A stretch of DNA of 64,000 bases from Bacillota bacterium (GTDB taxonomy: Bacteria > Bacillota > Clostridia > DSM-8532), in assembly GCA_023415825.1 (NCBI GenBank), contig JAEZJF010000013.1:315112-379111 (forward strand), written 5' to 3'. Positions 9,000 through 18,316 of this stretch are shown here, piece by piece. The position numbers and the translations under genes are program-made. The notes under the pieces were generated by a model. That model did no database searches. It was not told the origin of the DNA and saw only the letters and a program-made list of their open reading frames with translations. Positions within the stretch are counted from its first letter, which is position 1. Each line of letters begins with the position of its first letter.

Positions 9000-9947
9000 A
9001 TGAACATTATGATTATGGAATCGCTGGGCATTTCTCTGGAGGAATTGAACGCACTGAAAGTGCCTTTCGAGGAAATGAACTGTATATTTAAATGCTATGA
9101 GAAAACCACTGACATTACCAGGCTTATAGAACAGGCACAGGATGCTGACGTTATGATTCTTGCAAATATGGCTATGCCGGCAGAGGTAATCAACGCTTGT
9201 CCAGAGCTCAAATTTATCGATATTGCTTTTACAGGTGTAGACCATGTAGCCATGGATACGGCACGAGCAAGAAATATTGTAGTCAGTAACGCTTCCGGCT
9301 ATTCCAATGAGTCTGTCGCAGAGCTGGGCGTTGGAATGGTATTGGCGCTGTTGCGTAATATACCTCAGGTTGAAAAACGCTGCCGCAGTGGAATGACCAA
9401 AGAAGGCCTTGTGGGCTATGAGCTGAAAGGCAAGACCGTAGGTATTATTGGCTTAGGAAACATAGGAAAAAGATCAGCTGAACTATACCACGCTTTCGGC
9501 TGCCGGATCCTGGCTAAAAGCCGTTCCTTTAACCATATCCTCCCGAATTATATCGAGCAGGTTTCCTTGGAGGTATTGCTTTCACAGTCAGATATTGTGT
9601 TACTGCATTGTCCATTGAACGAATCTACCCGAGGAATGATTAACAGTGCTACATTAAACTTGATGAAATCTACGGCTGTCTTGATTAATCTGGCTCGCGG
9701 GCCGGTGGTTGTGACCAAGGATCTGGCAGATGCACTGAACAACGATTTGATAGCCGGAGCGGCGATTGATGTATTTGACAAGGAGCCTCCTTTGGATGCG
9801 GATGAGCCTTTGCTACACGCCAAGAATACAATTGTCACACCCCATATCGCATTTGCAACTAAGGAATCCATGAGTCTGCGCGCCAATATTGTATTTGAAA
9901 ATCTTAGGGCTTGGATGAATGGTGACCCCAAAAACATAGTAAAATAA
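9000..9947 (+). CDS. D-2-hydroxyacid dehydrogenase family protein
   Basis: A 315-residue NAD-dependent oxidoreductase of the D-isomer-specific 2-hydroxyacid dehydrogenase family, converting 2-hydroxy acids to 2-oxo acids or the reverse. The Rossmann motif GIIGLGNIGKRSAEL is in the middle. The catalytic set is visible as Arg in NLARGPVV, Glu in DVFDKEPP and His in TPHIAF. AGGAGG precedes the ATG. It is followed by a terminator and a convergent gene, so it is monocistronic. The substrate is unknown; neighbouring glycosidases and sugar transport suggest a sugar-derived acid. Confidence 0.9.
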   Translation: MNIMIMESLGISLEELNALKVPFEEMNCIFKCYEKTTDITRLIEQAQDADVMILANMAMPAEVINACPELKFIDIAFTGVDHVAMDTARARNIVVSNASGYSNESVAELGVGMVLALLRNIPQVEKRCRSGMTKEGLVGYELKGKTVGIIGLGNIGKRSAELYHAFGCRILAKSRSFNHILPNYIEQVSLEVLLSQSDIVLLHCPLNESTRGMINSATLNLMKSTAVLINLARGPVVVTKDLADALNNDLIAGAAIDVFDKEPPLDADEPLLHAKNTIVTPHIAFATKESMSLRANIVFENLRAWMNGDPKNIVK

Positions 9948-9987
9948 GCCTTTTAAAGGTAAGTCGTCAAATAAGTTAGGTGAAAAT

Positions 9988-10021
9988 AAGAGCTTTCACA
10001 ATGAAAAAGTGGGCTCTTTTT
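9988..10021 (+). terminator. Terminator of the 2-hydroxyacid dehydrogenase gene
   Basis: AAGAGC and CAC (9988-9999) pair with GTG and GCTCTT (10009-10018), followed by Ts. An alternative hairpin CAATGAAAAAG / CTTTTTCATTG overlaps it. Confidence 0.6.
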
Positions 10022-10079
10022 CATTGCAAGATAATGGTATACCGGAAAATCATGCAAGAGAGACCCACATCGGGTTTGA

Positions 10080-10111
10080 TAAAAAGAAAGTGGGGTTGCT
10101 ACTCCACTTTC
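10080..10111 (-). terminator. Terminator of the GH3 gene (minus strand)
   Basis: Read on the minus strand, GAAAGTGG (10111-10104) pairs with CCACTTTC (10093-10086) and is followed directly by TTTTT. It lies about 50 bp after the GH3 stop codon. Confidence 0.7.
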
Positions 10112-10158
10112 TCTCTATTTTTCGAGCTCATACACTTAATCTGTTGTATCAGATACCA

Positions 10159-11949
10159 CTAAAACCTGGTGTCCATCATGCCGCAAAATGCATCAACAGG
10201 ACTTATACCTGTAAAATTGCTTTCTCCCTCAATCTTTGCAACAAAGGCCTCCACTGATGACTCCTGTGCATCGTAGCAATTTATGTAGTTTTTGACCTGA
10301 GAGACATCGGCCAGATGGAATGGGCAGTTAAACGAAACAAATATTGTCGGAATCTCGTTTACATACCACGGATTATCCCATCCGCCCTTGCTTATTTTCC
10401 ATTCTAGACGCTGAGTTGTCCGCATCGTCGAAGATACGTTTGCCACACAAATAACCAAATCATACTGATCTGTCAGCGAAGATATACTTGTCTTCATTCC
10501 ATACGCTCCCTTTTTGGAGAGTTGTTTTCTTTCAGCAAGCCGCTGCTCGGGAGACAAGGCAGCCATCTTTTTCATGAAAGCCTCCATAGGATCTACATAG
10601 AATTCAACAGTATGCCCTCGCTGCTCTAGTTTTTCTTTCAGGCTGCCGATTAGTTTGCTGCCGTCAGCACCTAACCCTGCCATTGCCATAATCGGGCTGG
10701 GCTCAGGTCCCACGGGAACAATAAGAATTCGTTTGTATTTGGTGATTGGAAAAATATTTTCTCCGACTTGTTTTACCAGTGTAATGGCTTTATCCGAAAC
10801 CTCATCGGAAACCTTTTTGTGTTCAGTACACCCGATAATATCCAGCATCTCTTTTGCGGGGAATTGATCCATGGTAAAGGTATCAAGACCGGCCAGAGCT
10901 TTCAGCCCAAGGATTCGCATCAATGCGTCATGCAACCGTTCTTCAGTCAGTCTGCCGTCGTGAAGTGCTTCTGTCATATATTGAATATCTTCCTCGTAAT
11001 CGTTATAGAACAGGAACATATCACAGCCGGCCATGATAGACTGTGGGATGAGTTCGCTGCGCTTTGCACGTCCGGCAAGGCCAACCATATGGCTTGCGTC
11101 AGTCACGATCAATCCGTTGAAACCTAACTGCACATGTAACAAGTCTGTCAGAATCTCTTTTGATAGGGTTGCAGGCAGATATTCATCGTCTTTCACGGAG
11201 GGATTGTATTTTTTCTGGTATGCAGGAAGCATAATATGTCCGGGCATTAAGGATTGGACGCCTGCATCTATCATGCCTCGGTATACCTTCCCGTAAGTTG
11301 CATCCCATTCTTCGCAGGTGAGACTGTTAATACTGGTAGCAATATGGGGATCCCGCTCATCTACGCCATCACCCGGAAAGTGCTTCATCGCACACAGAAT
11401 TCCGCTCTCTGAGATACCCCGAAAATACTCTTTTGAAAATTCTAACACCATATCCGGATCATTACCAAATGCACGGGTGGAAATAGCCGGATTACGCCAG
11501 TTAAGTGTCAGGTCTACAATGGGTGCAAATGCCCAGTTCGATCCGGTAGCGCGTGTCTCCTTTCCGCATATTTGGCCCATCTTATAGGCGTAGCTGCTGT
11601 CGCCTGTCGCTGCAACCTTAACTTGCTGCCCGACATTTGTCCCATCGCTGGTTGCGCCGTTACCGCCTGATTCTACATTGACAGCCGAAAGGACAGGGAT
11701 CTTACTGTACTTCTGGAACAGGCGGTTCATATTATACATTTCTTCTTTTTTACGGGGATTAAAGCGGATAGCACCCATCTTCATGGTTGTTGCTTCTTCT
11801 TTGACAAGTTCTTCGTTGTCAACAGCGCCGGTGAGATGTACGAAAAGTTGCTTAATCTTTTCTTCTTCAGTCATGGAAGCAATCGTGTCCTGTACCCATT
11901 GAATTTTTTTCTCACTTAAGCAATAAGGTTTTTTTGTTAGATCTACCAT
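10159..11949 (-). CDS. Glycoside hydrolase family 3 protein (NagZ-like)
   Basis: A 596-residue cytoplasmic glycosidase of GH3, resembling the NagZ/beta-N-acetylhexosaminidase branch. The segment KHFPGDG followed by ERDPHIATS matches the substrate-binding and catalytic His loop. GLIVTDASHMVG carries the expected nucleophile Asp. A second alpha/beta domain makes up the C-terminal 230 residues. I chose the ATG at 11949, preceded by GAGGAG. The upstream ATG at 11964 lies within that ribosome site and overlaps the stop of the HAD gene. No signal peptide is seen, so it acts on imported glycosides. The exact sugar is not predictable. Confidence 0.85.
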   Translation of the reverse strand: MVDLTKKPYCLSEKKIQWVQDTIASMTEEEKIKQLFVHLTGAVDNEELVKEEATTMKMGAIRFNPRKKEEMYNMNRLFQKYSKIPVLSAVNVESGGNGATSDGTNVGQQVKVAATGDSSYAYKMGQICGKETRATGSNWAFAPIVDLTLNWRNPAISTRAFGNDPDMVLEFSKEYFRGISESGILCAMKHFPGDGVDERDPHIATSINSLTCEEWDATYGKVYRGMIDAGVQSLMPGHIMLPAYQKKYNPSVKDDEYLPATLSKEILTDLLHVQLGFNGLIVTDASHMVGLAGRAKRSELIPQSIMAGCDMFLFYNDYEEDIQYMTEALHDGRLTEERLHDALMRILGLKALAGLDTFTMDQFPAKEMLDIIGCTEHKKVSDEVSDKAITLVKQVGENIFPITKYKRILIVPVGPEPSPIMAMAGLGADGSKLIGSLKEKLEQRGHTVEFYVDPMEAFMKKMAALSPEQRLAERKQLSKKGAYGMKTSISSLTDQYDLVICVANVSSTMRTTQRLEWKISKGGWDNPWYVNEIPTIFVSFNCPFHLADVSQVKNYINCYDAQESSVEAFVAKIEGESNFTGISPVDAFCGMMDTRF

Positions 11950-11960
11950 TGTTTCACTCC

Positions 11961-12806
11961 TCATTTAGCAAAGTTATTTTCAAGCTCATTGAGCAATGTC
12001 TGCTGATACTGGCCATAGCTGCCGGAAAGAAATATATCAAAATATGTTCTTTGGAACGCCTCCCAGCTTTCCTTTTCACGGTTTGTAAGTATGGGATAAT
12101 ACCATATGCCGTTTTCGCGGCTGGCATCTACGTCCGGATAGGCGTCGCCTATCATAAGAACATGGTCAGCCTGATATCCTTTATCCAGCATCCTGGCAAT
12201 ACACATTTCTTTGGTGCCGACTTCCTGACTGGTCATAACATCGATATATTTTGTCAGACCGTGTGCTGTCCACTCTTCTAAAATCGCAGACATATTAGAG
12301 CTGCTGATGACAGCAATGTCCACCTTGCCGAAAGCGTATTGGAGTCCCTCCAAAGCGCCCTCAAAAGGCGGTTTATCCTCAGGCGTCAATAGAGCGATTT
12401 TCTCATTCAACGAAAGCGACCATCGCAGCGCTTTTTGGAGTAAAGGGCTTGGATTTTGTTTTATTTCGTCTTTCAAGCTTTTGTTGGATAAATCACCCTT
12501 ATTAATCCAATTATAAAGAGCTTTTAATTCATCCGGATTAACAGGCAAGAGATTTTCTTTCAGATGGTTCAACATTGAAAAGAGCGCTATAAACCTATTT
12601 ACACCACGTGTTCTATCAAACAAATTAATTTTGTTCCAAATGGTCTGAACCTCAGCCGCGTGTTCAGTCAGTGCCCATTCTTCAATAAGACTGGCACCAT
12701 GGCATTTGATGTGCTTAACATTCATTGCATCGATGACGGTTCCGTCAGAATCAACACAGATAAGCCAGTTGTGACGTTTTGAAAAGGTTTCTATGGAAGA
12801 AATCAT
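11961..12806 (-). CDS. HAD superfamily hydrolase
   Basis: A 281-residue haloacid-dehalogenase-type hydrolase. Motif I is CVDSDGTVIDAM near residue 18, with a nucleophile Asp and the second Asp. Motif II is ISSSN, and the C-terminal motif is MIGDAYPDVDAS. A large helical cap lies between them. I chose the ATG at 12806 with GAGGAGG upstream; the ATG at 12836 has no such site. It is the first gene of a two-gene minus-strand operon with GH3, so a sugar-phosphate substrate is plausible but unproven. Confidence 0.85.
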   Translation of the reverse strand: MISSIETFSKRHNWLICVDSDGTVIDAMNVKHIKCHGASLIEEWALTEHAAEVQTIWNKINLFDRTRGVNRFIALFSMLNHLKENLLPVNPDELKALYNWINKGDLSNKSLKDEIKQNPSPLLQKALRWSLSLNEKIALLTPEDKPPFEGALEGLQYAFGKVDIAVISSSNMSAILEEWTAHGLTKYIDVMTSQEVGTKEMCIARMLDKGYQADHVLMIGDAYPDVDASRENGIWYYPILTNREKESWEAFQRTYFDIFLSGSYGQYQQTLLNELENNFAK

Positions 12807-13258
12807 TTTTGGATCCTCCTCTAATATTATTGTCATACCTTAACAGTGTGGTAAGATAGGCCGTTTTATAATAAATTTCTTAACATTATATCTCAGACAC
12901 GGTTTTCAATAAAAAATGCTCTTGAAAAAAAGCATAACTATAAAACGACATATAAAATTATAGCTTTTTGAATGGTTTTTCCTATAAACAGATTTGCTTT
13001 GACGTCTGCTGACTCGTGACAATTCGAATTGATTTAGTACATTGAGTATCCTAATCCAGGGCAGTTTAAAATTAAGGCTTATGAGCTGGATTAAAGGACA
13101 AAAATAACAAGGTGTGAAATAACTAAACTGTATACGGTAAAACGAAAATGTCGCTTGACTTTAGCTTCTTATCCTTTAAGCTTATAATCAGTGAATCGGA
13201 ATAGATAGTGTGGTAATTAAAAACAATCCTAAATGAACAGAATAAAGGAGGACCCAAA
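12807..13258. other. Divergent intergenic region between HAD-GH3 and the sugar-binding protein
   Basis: No coding region is supported here. It must hold promoters for both directions. A TATAAT box lies at 13183-13188 before the plus-strand gene. TATACGGTA (13131-13139) and ATGTCG (13148-13153, the complement of CGACAT) recur from the region before 9000 and could be regulator sites. Confidence 0.45.
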
Positions 13259-15040
13259 ATGAAAAAGACAAGAAGTATCGCCTTTTTACTTAGTGTTGTT
13301 ATGCTGCTTTCTATTTTTGCTCTGGCAGGATGTGCAGGAAAAGAACAAACCGATCCGGATGGTGCACTGAATATTAATTACTGGATTCCGGTTGGTGAAG
13401 ATTCAACTTACTATTTGTCTTATGAGGATAATCCCGCTGTTAAATACATGGAAAGAATGGAGTTTAACGGCCGAAAAATTGACCTCGATTTTACCATTCC
13501 CATTAGCGGCTCTGAACTTGACAATTTTAATACTCTTCTGGCCACAGATGAATATGCGGATATCATGGATATGTCCTTTTCCAACAATAGTGCAACAGAG
13601 ATGTATGAGGATGGAATTATCTGGGACCTGACTCCATATATAGAGAAGTATATGCCCAACTATATGAAAATACTTAATAACAACCCTGATATAGCACCTT
13701 ACACCTATGCCGAGGTCGATGGAGAGAAAAAAATTCTCTCTATTCATGCCTTAAGCGAAGAAGTATTGGGGAATTTCATGGGGTTCCTTTATCGCCGTGA
13801 TTGGGTTGCCAAATACGGTACGGATCCCAAGACCGGTAAAGCGTTCGAATATGGTTTTTCTGATCCTAATGATAAGTCCACCTGGTATGATAATGTTGTT
13901 TTTCCGAGCGGTGATGTTGACCCTGTCTACATCAGTGACTGGGAATGGATGTTTGATATCTTTACAAAAGCGCTTGCAGATTTGGAGGTAACAGACGGCT
14001 ACTGTTTATCTCTCTATTATAAAGGCTATAATGAAGATGGTACTCTTTTCAACGCCTTTGGCGGAACTTCTCCTATGTGGTATCGCGATTTAAACGGAAA
14101 CGCAGCGTTTGCAGGTGACAGCGAAAATATGCGCACATATCTGGATTGCATGAACAACTGGTACCAAACAGGTTGGGTCGATAAAAATTTCGCAGAGCAT
14201 ACAAGCGATATGGCCTTTGCAATAGACTCGGAGAAGGTTCATACCGGTAAGGTTGGTATGTGGATTGGTCGCCGTGGTGAGACAGGCACACAAATGGATG
14301 TCGGGGATAAGCTTACGAGCGGAATTGTAGCCTATGGGGCCCGTCAGCCCATCAATGACGTCTATGGGACCGAAGCAGTGAAAAATAAAACTCCGTATAG
14401 TATGTATCAATATTCCCGGTTACGCGGATCTATCGTTATCACTAATAAGGTAGCTGAGGAGGATTTACCAACCTTGCTGTCTTTTCTGGACTATCTCTAT
14501 ACACCCGAGGGCGGCGCGCTGATATGCCTGGGTTTGACAAAGGAGCAGTTTGAAGAAACCCAGGATGAATCCTACATTAAGTTTGGCCTGACAAACGGAG
14601 CATACCAGACCGAGGTACAGACAGATGGTTCAATCAAATATATCCGGGAAGAGTCTCTGCGCAATGATAATAACCTTGCCTCTGCTATGGCTGCCAAACG
14701 AATCACCACCGGTTATTATGCCAAAGGCTTTGTTCCGGCACTAAACGCCAGTTATACCCAATATGCCCAGAATGCGATGGCACAATGGGACTACTATCTT
14801 AACACTGGAACTCCCCAAAAGGCTATTCAAGCCCAGTTTTCCAGCGAAGAGTCCAATACATACAATAAGGTGTTTTCCAATATTGATACTTTTATGTCAA
14901 CTAACATTCCCAAATTTATAAAGGGCAATTTGAACGCCCGCGACGATAAGGATTGGGGAGACTACGTCAAGATGCTTAACAAATATTCCCCTGATAAAGT
15001 CACATCCATCTATCAGCGCCTGTTCGCTACATTCAAATAA
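13259..15040 (+). CDS. Extracellular sugar-binding lipoprotein of an ABC importer (LplA-like)
   Basis: A 593-residue family 1 solute-binding protein. The signal peptide is followed by lipobox ALAGC with Cys25 as lipid anchor, so it sits on the outer face of the membrane. Length and the Trp/Tyr-rich ligand-binding region fit the LplA group that binds oligosaccharides. AAAGGAGG precedes the ATG. Its likely partners are the two permeases at 18317 and 19295, with an AraC regulator and an oxidoreductase in between. A strong terminator follows directly. No ATPase gene is nearby, so a shared MsmK-type ATPase is expected. Confidence 0.88.
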   Translation: MKKTRSIAFLLSVVMLLSIFALAGCAGKEQTDPDGALNINYWIPVGEDSTYYLSYEDNPAVKYMERMEFNGRKIDLDFTIPISGSELDNFNTLLATDEYADIMDMSFSNNSATEMYEDGIIWDLTPYIEKYMPNYMKILNNNPDIAPYTYAEVDGEKKILSIHALSEEVLGNFMGFLYRRDWVAKYGTDPKTGKAFEYGFSDPNDKSTWYDNVVFPSGDVDPVYISDWEWMFDIFTKALADLEVTDGYCLSLYYKGYNEDGTLFNAFGGTSPMWYRDLNGNAAFAGDSENMRTYLDCMNNWYQTGWVDKNFAEHTSDMAFAIDSEKVHTGKVGMWIGRRGETGTQMDVGDKLTSGIVAYGARQPINDVYGTEAVKNKTPYSMYQYSRLRGSIVITNKVAEEDLPTLLSFLDYLYTPEGGALICLGLTKEQFEETQDESYIKFGLTNGAYQTEVQTDGSIKYIREESLRNDNNLASAMAAKRITTGYYAKGFVPALNASYTQYAQNAMAQWDYYLNTGTPQKAIQAQFSSEESNTYNKVFSNIDTFMSTNIPKFIKGNLNARDDKDWGDYVKMLNKYSPDKVTSIYQRLFATFK

Positions 15041-15054
15041 AGTTGTATATGGAA

Positions 15055-15091
15055 CGCTCCACTTGTGAAAAGCAAGTGGAGCGCTTTTTTT
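15055..15091 (+). terminator. Strong rho-independent terminator
   Basis: CGCTCCACTTG (15055-15065) pairs perfectly with CAAGTGGAGCG (15073-15083), followed by a run of seven Ts. It ends the binding-protein transcript. Confidence 0.92.
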
Positions 15092-15092
15092 A

Positions 15093-15158
15093 GGGTCGAG
15101 GCTTGTGGTGCATTCTGGTGGGAACGCACCTTTATTATACGGGTCGAGGCTTGTGGTG
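15093..15158 (+). repeat. 18-nt direct repeat pair
   Basis: GGGTCGAGGCTTGTGGTG occurs at 15093-15110 and again at 15141-15158, 48 bp apart, just behind the terminator. The 30 bp between the copies holds no gene. Confidence 0.85.
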
Positions 15159-15233
15159 ATGCCTATCAAAGCGGTAGTTCACCAAATTATCTGTTAATAA
15201 GACTAAATAACTAACTGTATAACCAATGAATGA

Positions 15234-15262
15234 TTGCCTAAATGACTGACTTTTTCTATAAT
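15234..15262 (+). promoter_or_regulatory. Probable promoter of the AraC regulator gene
   Basis: TTGCCT (15234-15239), 17 bp and TATAAT (15257-15262) lie about 140 bp before the start codon. The -35 box is weak and the -10 box is perfect. Confidence 0.5.
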
Positions 15263-15399
15263 GAGAATACATCTTCATCATACATAGCGGCGTAGTGTAA
15301 GGGAAGCGGATCTGTGAACTGTCTATCATCCCGGGACATTTACACCAAAGGAGAGCACTGAAACAGGACATCTCTGAGCTGTGAGGAAAGGAGATAAAC

Positions 15400-16623
15400 A
15401 TGGAAATTAATAATAGAGTAGAACTTTTTCTTGAATTGGTCTCCTGTTGCCATGACCTTTCCTATTGGCTGGTTGACAGTAATTTTTCTTTGATTTCAAC
15501 CAATTGCGAGGAGAAAGAGTTATTTTCCAAGCTACTTTTCAGCAGACAGGTGCATTGTGAGCAAATCCTAGCTTACGCCCAAGAGGAAAATGCACCGCTG
15601 ATTACATCAATTCAGACTGGAATAGAATGGGCGTCTGTGTTTGAGAAAGAAAACGGTCGTCTGAAACATATTCATATTTTAGGCCCCTTATATCCCAGTG
15701 AGGTATCGAAAAAGACAATCGAAACCGTACTGGATCATCATTATAATATATCCTTGTGGTACAGGCACAAGGTAATTGCCCAGCTTACCAGCCTGCCGGT
15801 GATATCACCGACACGGTTTTTCCCTTATGTGCAAATGCTTCATTATTGTGTCACCGGGGAAAAGATTGCATTCACCGATATCCGGCAAGAGAACTTGCAG
15901 AAGCCTGCTACTATGCCGAAGGAGAATGAGGAGGAACCCACCAGCAGACATGCCGGTGTATATGCGGCCGAACAGGAGCTTTTTAAGATGATTGAGGATG
16001 GAAATCTCAATTATAAAGCTGCGCTGAGTAACGCTGCTTTAAAGGCATCATACGGGAGTGCTAACCATAGCGGTGACCCGATTAGAAAAAGCATGGCGGT
16101 GGGAATAACATTCATTGCCCTTAGCATCCGAGCGGCTATACGCGGAGGACTGCCTCCATCCACGGCATATGCTGTGGGAGATTATTATGAGACATTAGTG
16201 GCTAATTGTAATAGCATTACCGAAATGGCTGGTATTCTTAACACGATGTATGCAGATTTTATCAGGCGGGTACATAAATGCCGTACCAGTCCCCATATAT
16301 CAAAGCCCATACAGACATGCTGCGACTATATCAAAATGTATGTAAGTGAAAAAATCACGTTGGATACGCTTGCCGATGTTGCCGGATATACTGAATACTA
16401 TTTGACACGCAAGTTTAAAAAGGAGATGGGCATCAGTATTTGGGACTATATCAATGAGGCGAAGATTGAGCAGGCAAAGATTCTCCTGTCAGACCCGTCA
16501 CTGACAATACAGGATATCAGCAACATGCTAAACTACTGCTCAAGAAGCTATTTCAGTGAAGTTTTTCAAAAACATGTGAGCAGTTCCCCGTCAGAATACA
16601 GAAAGAACAAATTAATGATGTAA
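15400..16623 (+). CDS. AraC family transcriptional regulator
   Basis: A 407-residue regulator. The C-terminal 100 residues form the AraC double helix-turn-helix: LADVAGYTEYYLTRKFKKE, then IQDISNMLNYCSRSYFSEVF and the closing SPSEYRK. The N-terminal 290 residues form a sensor region I cannot assign to a named domain. It has no transmembrane helix, unlike many YesN-type partners of LplABC systems. GAAAGGAG precedes the ATG. It sits between the sugar-binding protein and the oxidoreductase/permease operon and probably controls them. Confidence 0.88.
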   Translation: MEINNRVELFLELVSCCHDLSYWLVDSNFSLISTNCEEKELFSKLLFSRQVHCEQILAYAQEENAPLITSIQTGIEWASVFEKENGRLKHIHILGPLYPSEVSKKTIETVLDHHYNISLWYRHKVIAQLTSLPVISPTRFFPYVQMLHYCVTGEKIAFTDIRQENLQKPATMPKENEEEPTSRHAGVYAAEQELFKMIEDGNLNYKAALSNAALKASYGSANHSGDPIRKSMAVGITFIALSIRAAIRGGLPPSTAYAVGDYYETLVANCNSITEMAGILNTMYADFIRRVHKCRTSPHISKPIQTCCDYIKMYVSEKITLDTLADVAGYTEYYLTRKFKKEMGISIWDYINEAKIEQAKILLSDPSLTIQDISNMLNYCSRSYFSEVFQKHVSSSPSEYRKNKLMM

Positions 16624-16799
16624 CATAAATCTGCATGGGTGTGATACATTTAAAAATACGAAAACATGACAAATCTGTGGTCATAATAGCCAACAAGCGA
16701 ATTCAGCACTTCTCAATAGTATGTTATTCTTAGCAATACCAGTGTATTTTGTGTTTCATAAAATACGCACGCTTCTAGCAATACGGAAAGGATATAAGC

Positions 16800-18305
16800 A
16801 TGAATACTTATCGTGAAGCTTTAAAGGAAATTCCAGCTTACAAATACGACGTTGTGGTGGCAGGCGGGGGTACAGCTGGGGTGGTAGCGGCACTGGCAGC
16901 TGCAAGGAATGGTGCAAAGACGGTTCTGGTTGAGGCAAAGGGTTATGTCGGCGGCACCATGCTTGAGGGAGGCACGGCATTGCATAGCTTCTTTTCGCTG
17001 GGCAAGCTGTTCGGTCGGGAATCGAAGCAAATAGTCAAGGGCATTCCAGACGAGATTATCCAAAGACTGGCTGCTGTAGGCGGATCTACCGGCCATTTGA
17101 CCTCACCGGATGAATATGATTATGACGAGGCCTGTACTCTGATTGACGTGGAGCAATACAAGCTTGTTGCGGCAGAGATGCTGGAAGAGGCCGGAGTAGA
17201 TATTTATTTTAACACACTGGTATCCGAAGCTGACGTCTCTAACGGCCATATAAACGGAATAATCGTGCAAAGCCGTGTAGAAGGACGGCTGTATTTTGCC
17301 GCAAAATGCTTTATCGATGCCACTGGCTGGGGAGATTTAAGTGCTTATGCAGGGGCAAAGTATATTGTTCCTCAAGAGTATTCGGTGGCAAACAGCATTG
17401 GAATAGCCGGCATAGATGTAGAAAAATATACCGAATATCTTCAGAAAAATAATGGTGTCTCAAGTGTGACATATGGCCCGCGTGATGGTAGGCCTAATAA
17501 GATTCTACGTGCCAATGCACCTTATCATCGTGTGCTGTCGACCCTGATGGAACAGCACGCGCGAAAGAGCAAGGGCTGCCAGTCCATGAGTGAGGAAGAA
17601 AAACACGCCGCTGAGATGGCAATGGCCAACGATTTAAATACCATACCCATCGAGTTTCAGAGAGAAATGGCAAAACTTGCTTTGACACTTACGTTTACGA
17701 CTATGCGTGACAACTATCTCATGTTTCTTAAACTTAACTACGTCATGAAAAATGGCGTTACAAGCCAGACAGAAATGACCAAAGCCGAAATTGAGCTTCG
17801 TCGGCGGCAGCAACGTGCAATCGAACTGTTGCGCGCATATATCCCTGGCTGTGAGAATGCGTTTATTGCCAGAACCTCGCCGACGCTCTGCACGCGCCGG
17901 GGGCGCAGTATCATCTGCGAGTATGACATTACCAATGAAGATATTCTTGCAGGGCAGCATTTTGAGGACGATATTCTTTATTTTGGATTTCATGACTGTG
18001 CCCCTAAAATGCATGTCGGCGGGGATGGTACTTATGGAATCCCCCTCAGGGCTATACTTGTTAAGGATATCGACAATCTATTTGCCGTGGGCATGATGAT
18101 CTCAACCGATTATCACGCCTACATGTCCACAAGAAATACGGTTTCCTGTATGGGGCAGGGGCAGGCTGCGGGTACCTGCGCTGCGTTGGCCGTGCAACTG
18201 GGTGTTTTACCCAAACAAGTTCCTTATGATGAATTAAAAAATCAGTTGTTGGCTGAGGGCGTTTATCTTGGAGACTGTTTAGATGATATTTCAATTAAGG
18301 GGTGA
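16800..18305 (+). CDS. FAD-dependent oxidoreductase (FAD_oxidored type)
   Basis: A 501-residue flavoprotein. The N-terminal dinucleotide-binding motif is YDVVVAGGGTAGVVAALAAA, followed by VLVEAKGYVGGT. The C-terminal FAD-contact region is NLFAVGMMISTDYHAYMSTR, then CMGQGQAAGTCAA. This matches the PF12831-type family often found near polysaccharide-use genes, whose reactions are mostly unknown. The next gene (permease) starts 11 bp after the stop, so it is co-transcribed with the transporter. It probably oxidises the imported sugar or a derivative; this is inference. Confidence 0.85.
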   Translation: MNTYREALKEIPAYKYDVVVAGGGTAGVVAALAAARNGAKTVLVEAKGYVGGTMLEGGTALHSFFSLGKLFGRESKQIVKGIPDEIIQRLAAVGGSTGHLTSPDEYDYDEACTLIDVEQYKLVAAEMLEEAGVDIYFNTLVSEADVSNGHINGIIVQSRVEGRLYFAAKCFIDATGWGDLSAYAGAKYIVPQEYSVANSIGIAGIDVEKYTEYLQKNNGVSSVTYGPRDGRPNKILRANAPYHRVLSTLMEQHARKSKGCQSMSEEEKHAAEMAMANDLNTIPIEFQREMAKLALTLTFTTMRDNYLMFLKLNYVMKNGVTSQTEMTKAEIELRRRQQRAIELLRAYIPGCENAFIARTSPTLCTRRGRSIICEYDITNEDILAGQHFEDDILYFGFHDCAPKMHVGGDGTYGIPLRAILVKDIDNLFAVGMMISTDYHAYMSTRNTVSCMGQGQAAGTCAALAVQLGVLPKQVPYDELKNQLLAEGVYLGDCLDDISIKG

Positions 18306-18316
18306 GGGGCTTGATA

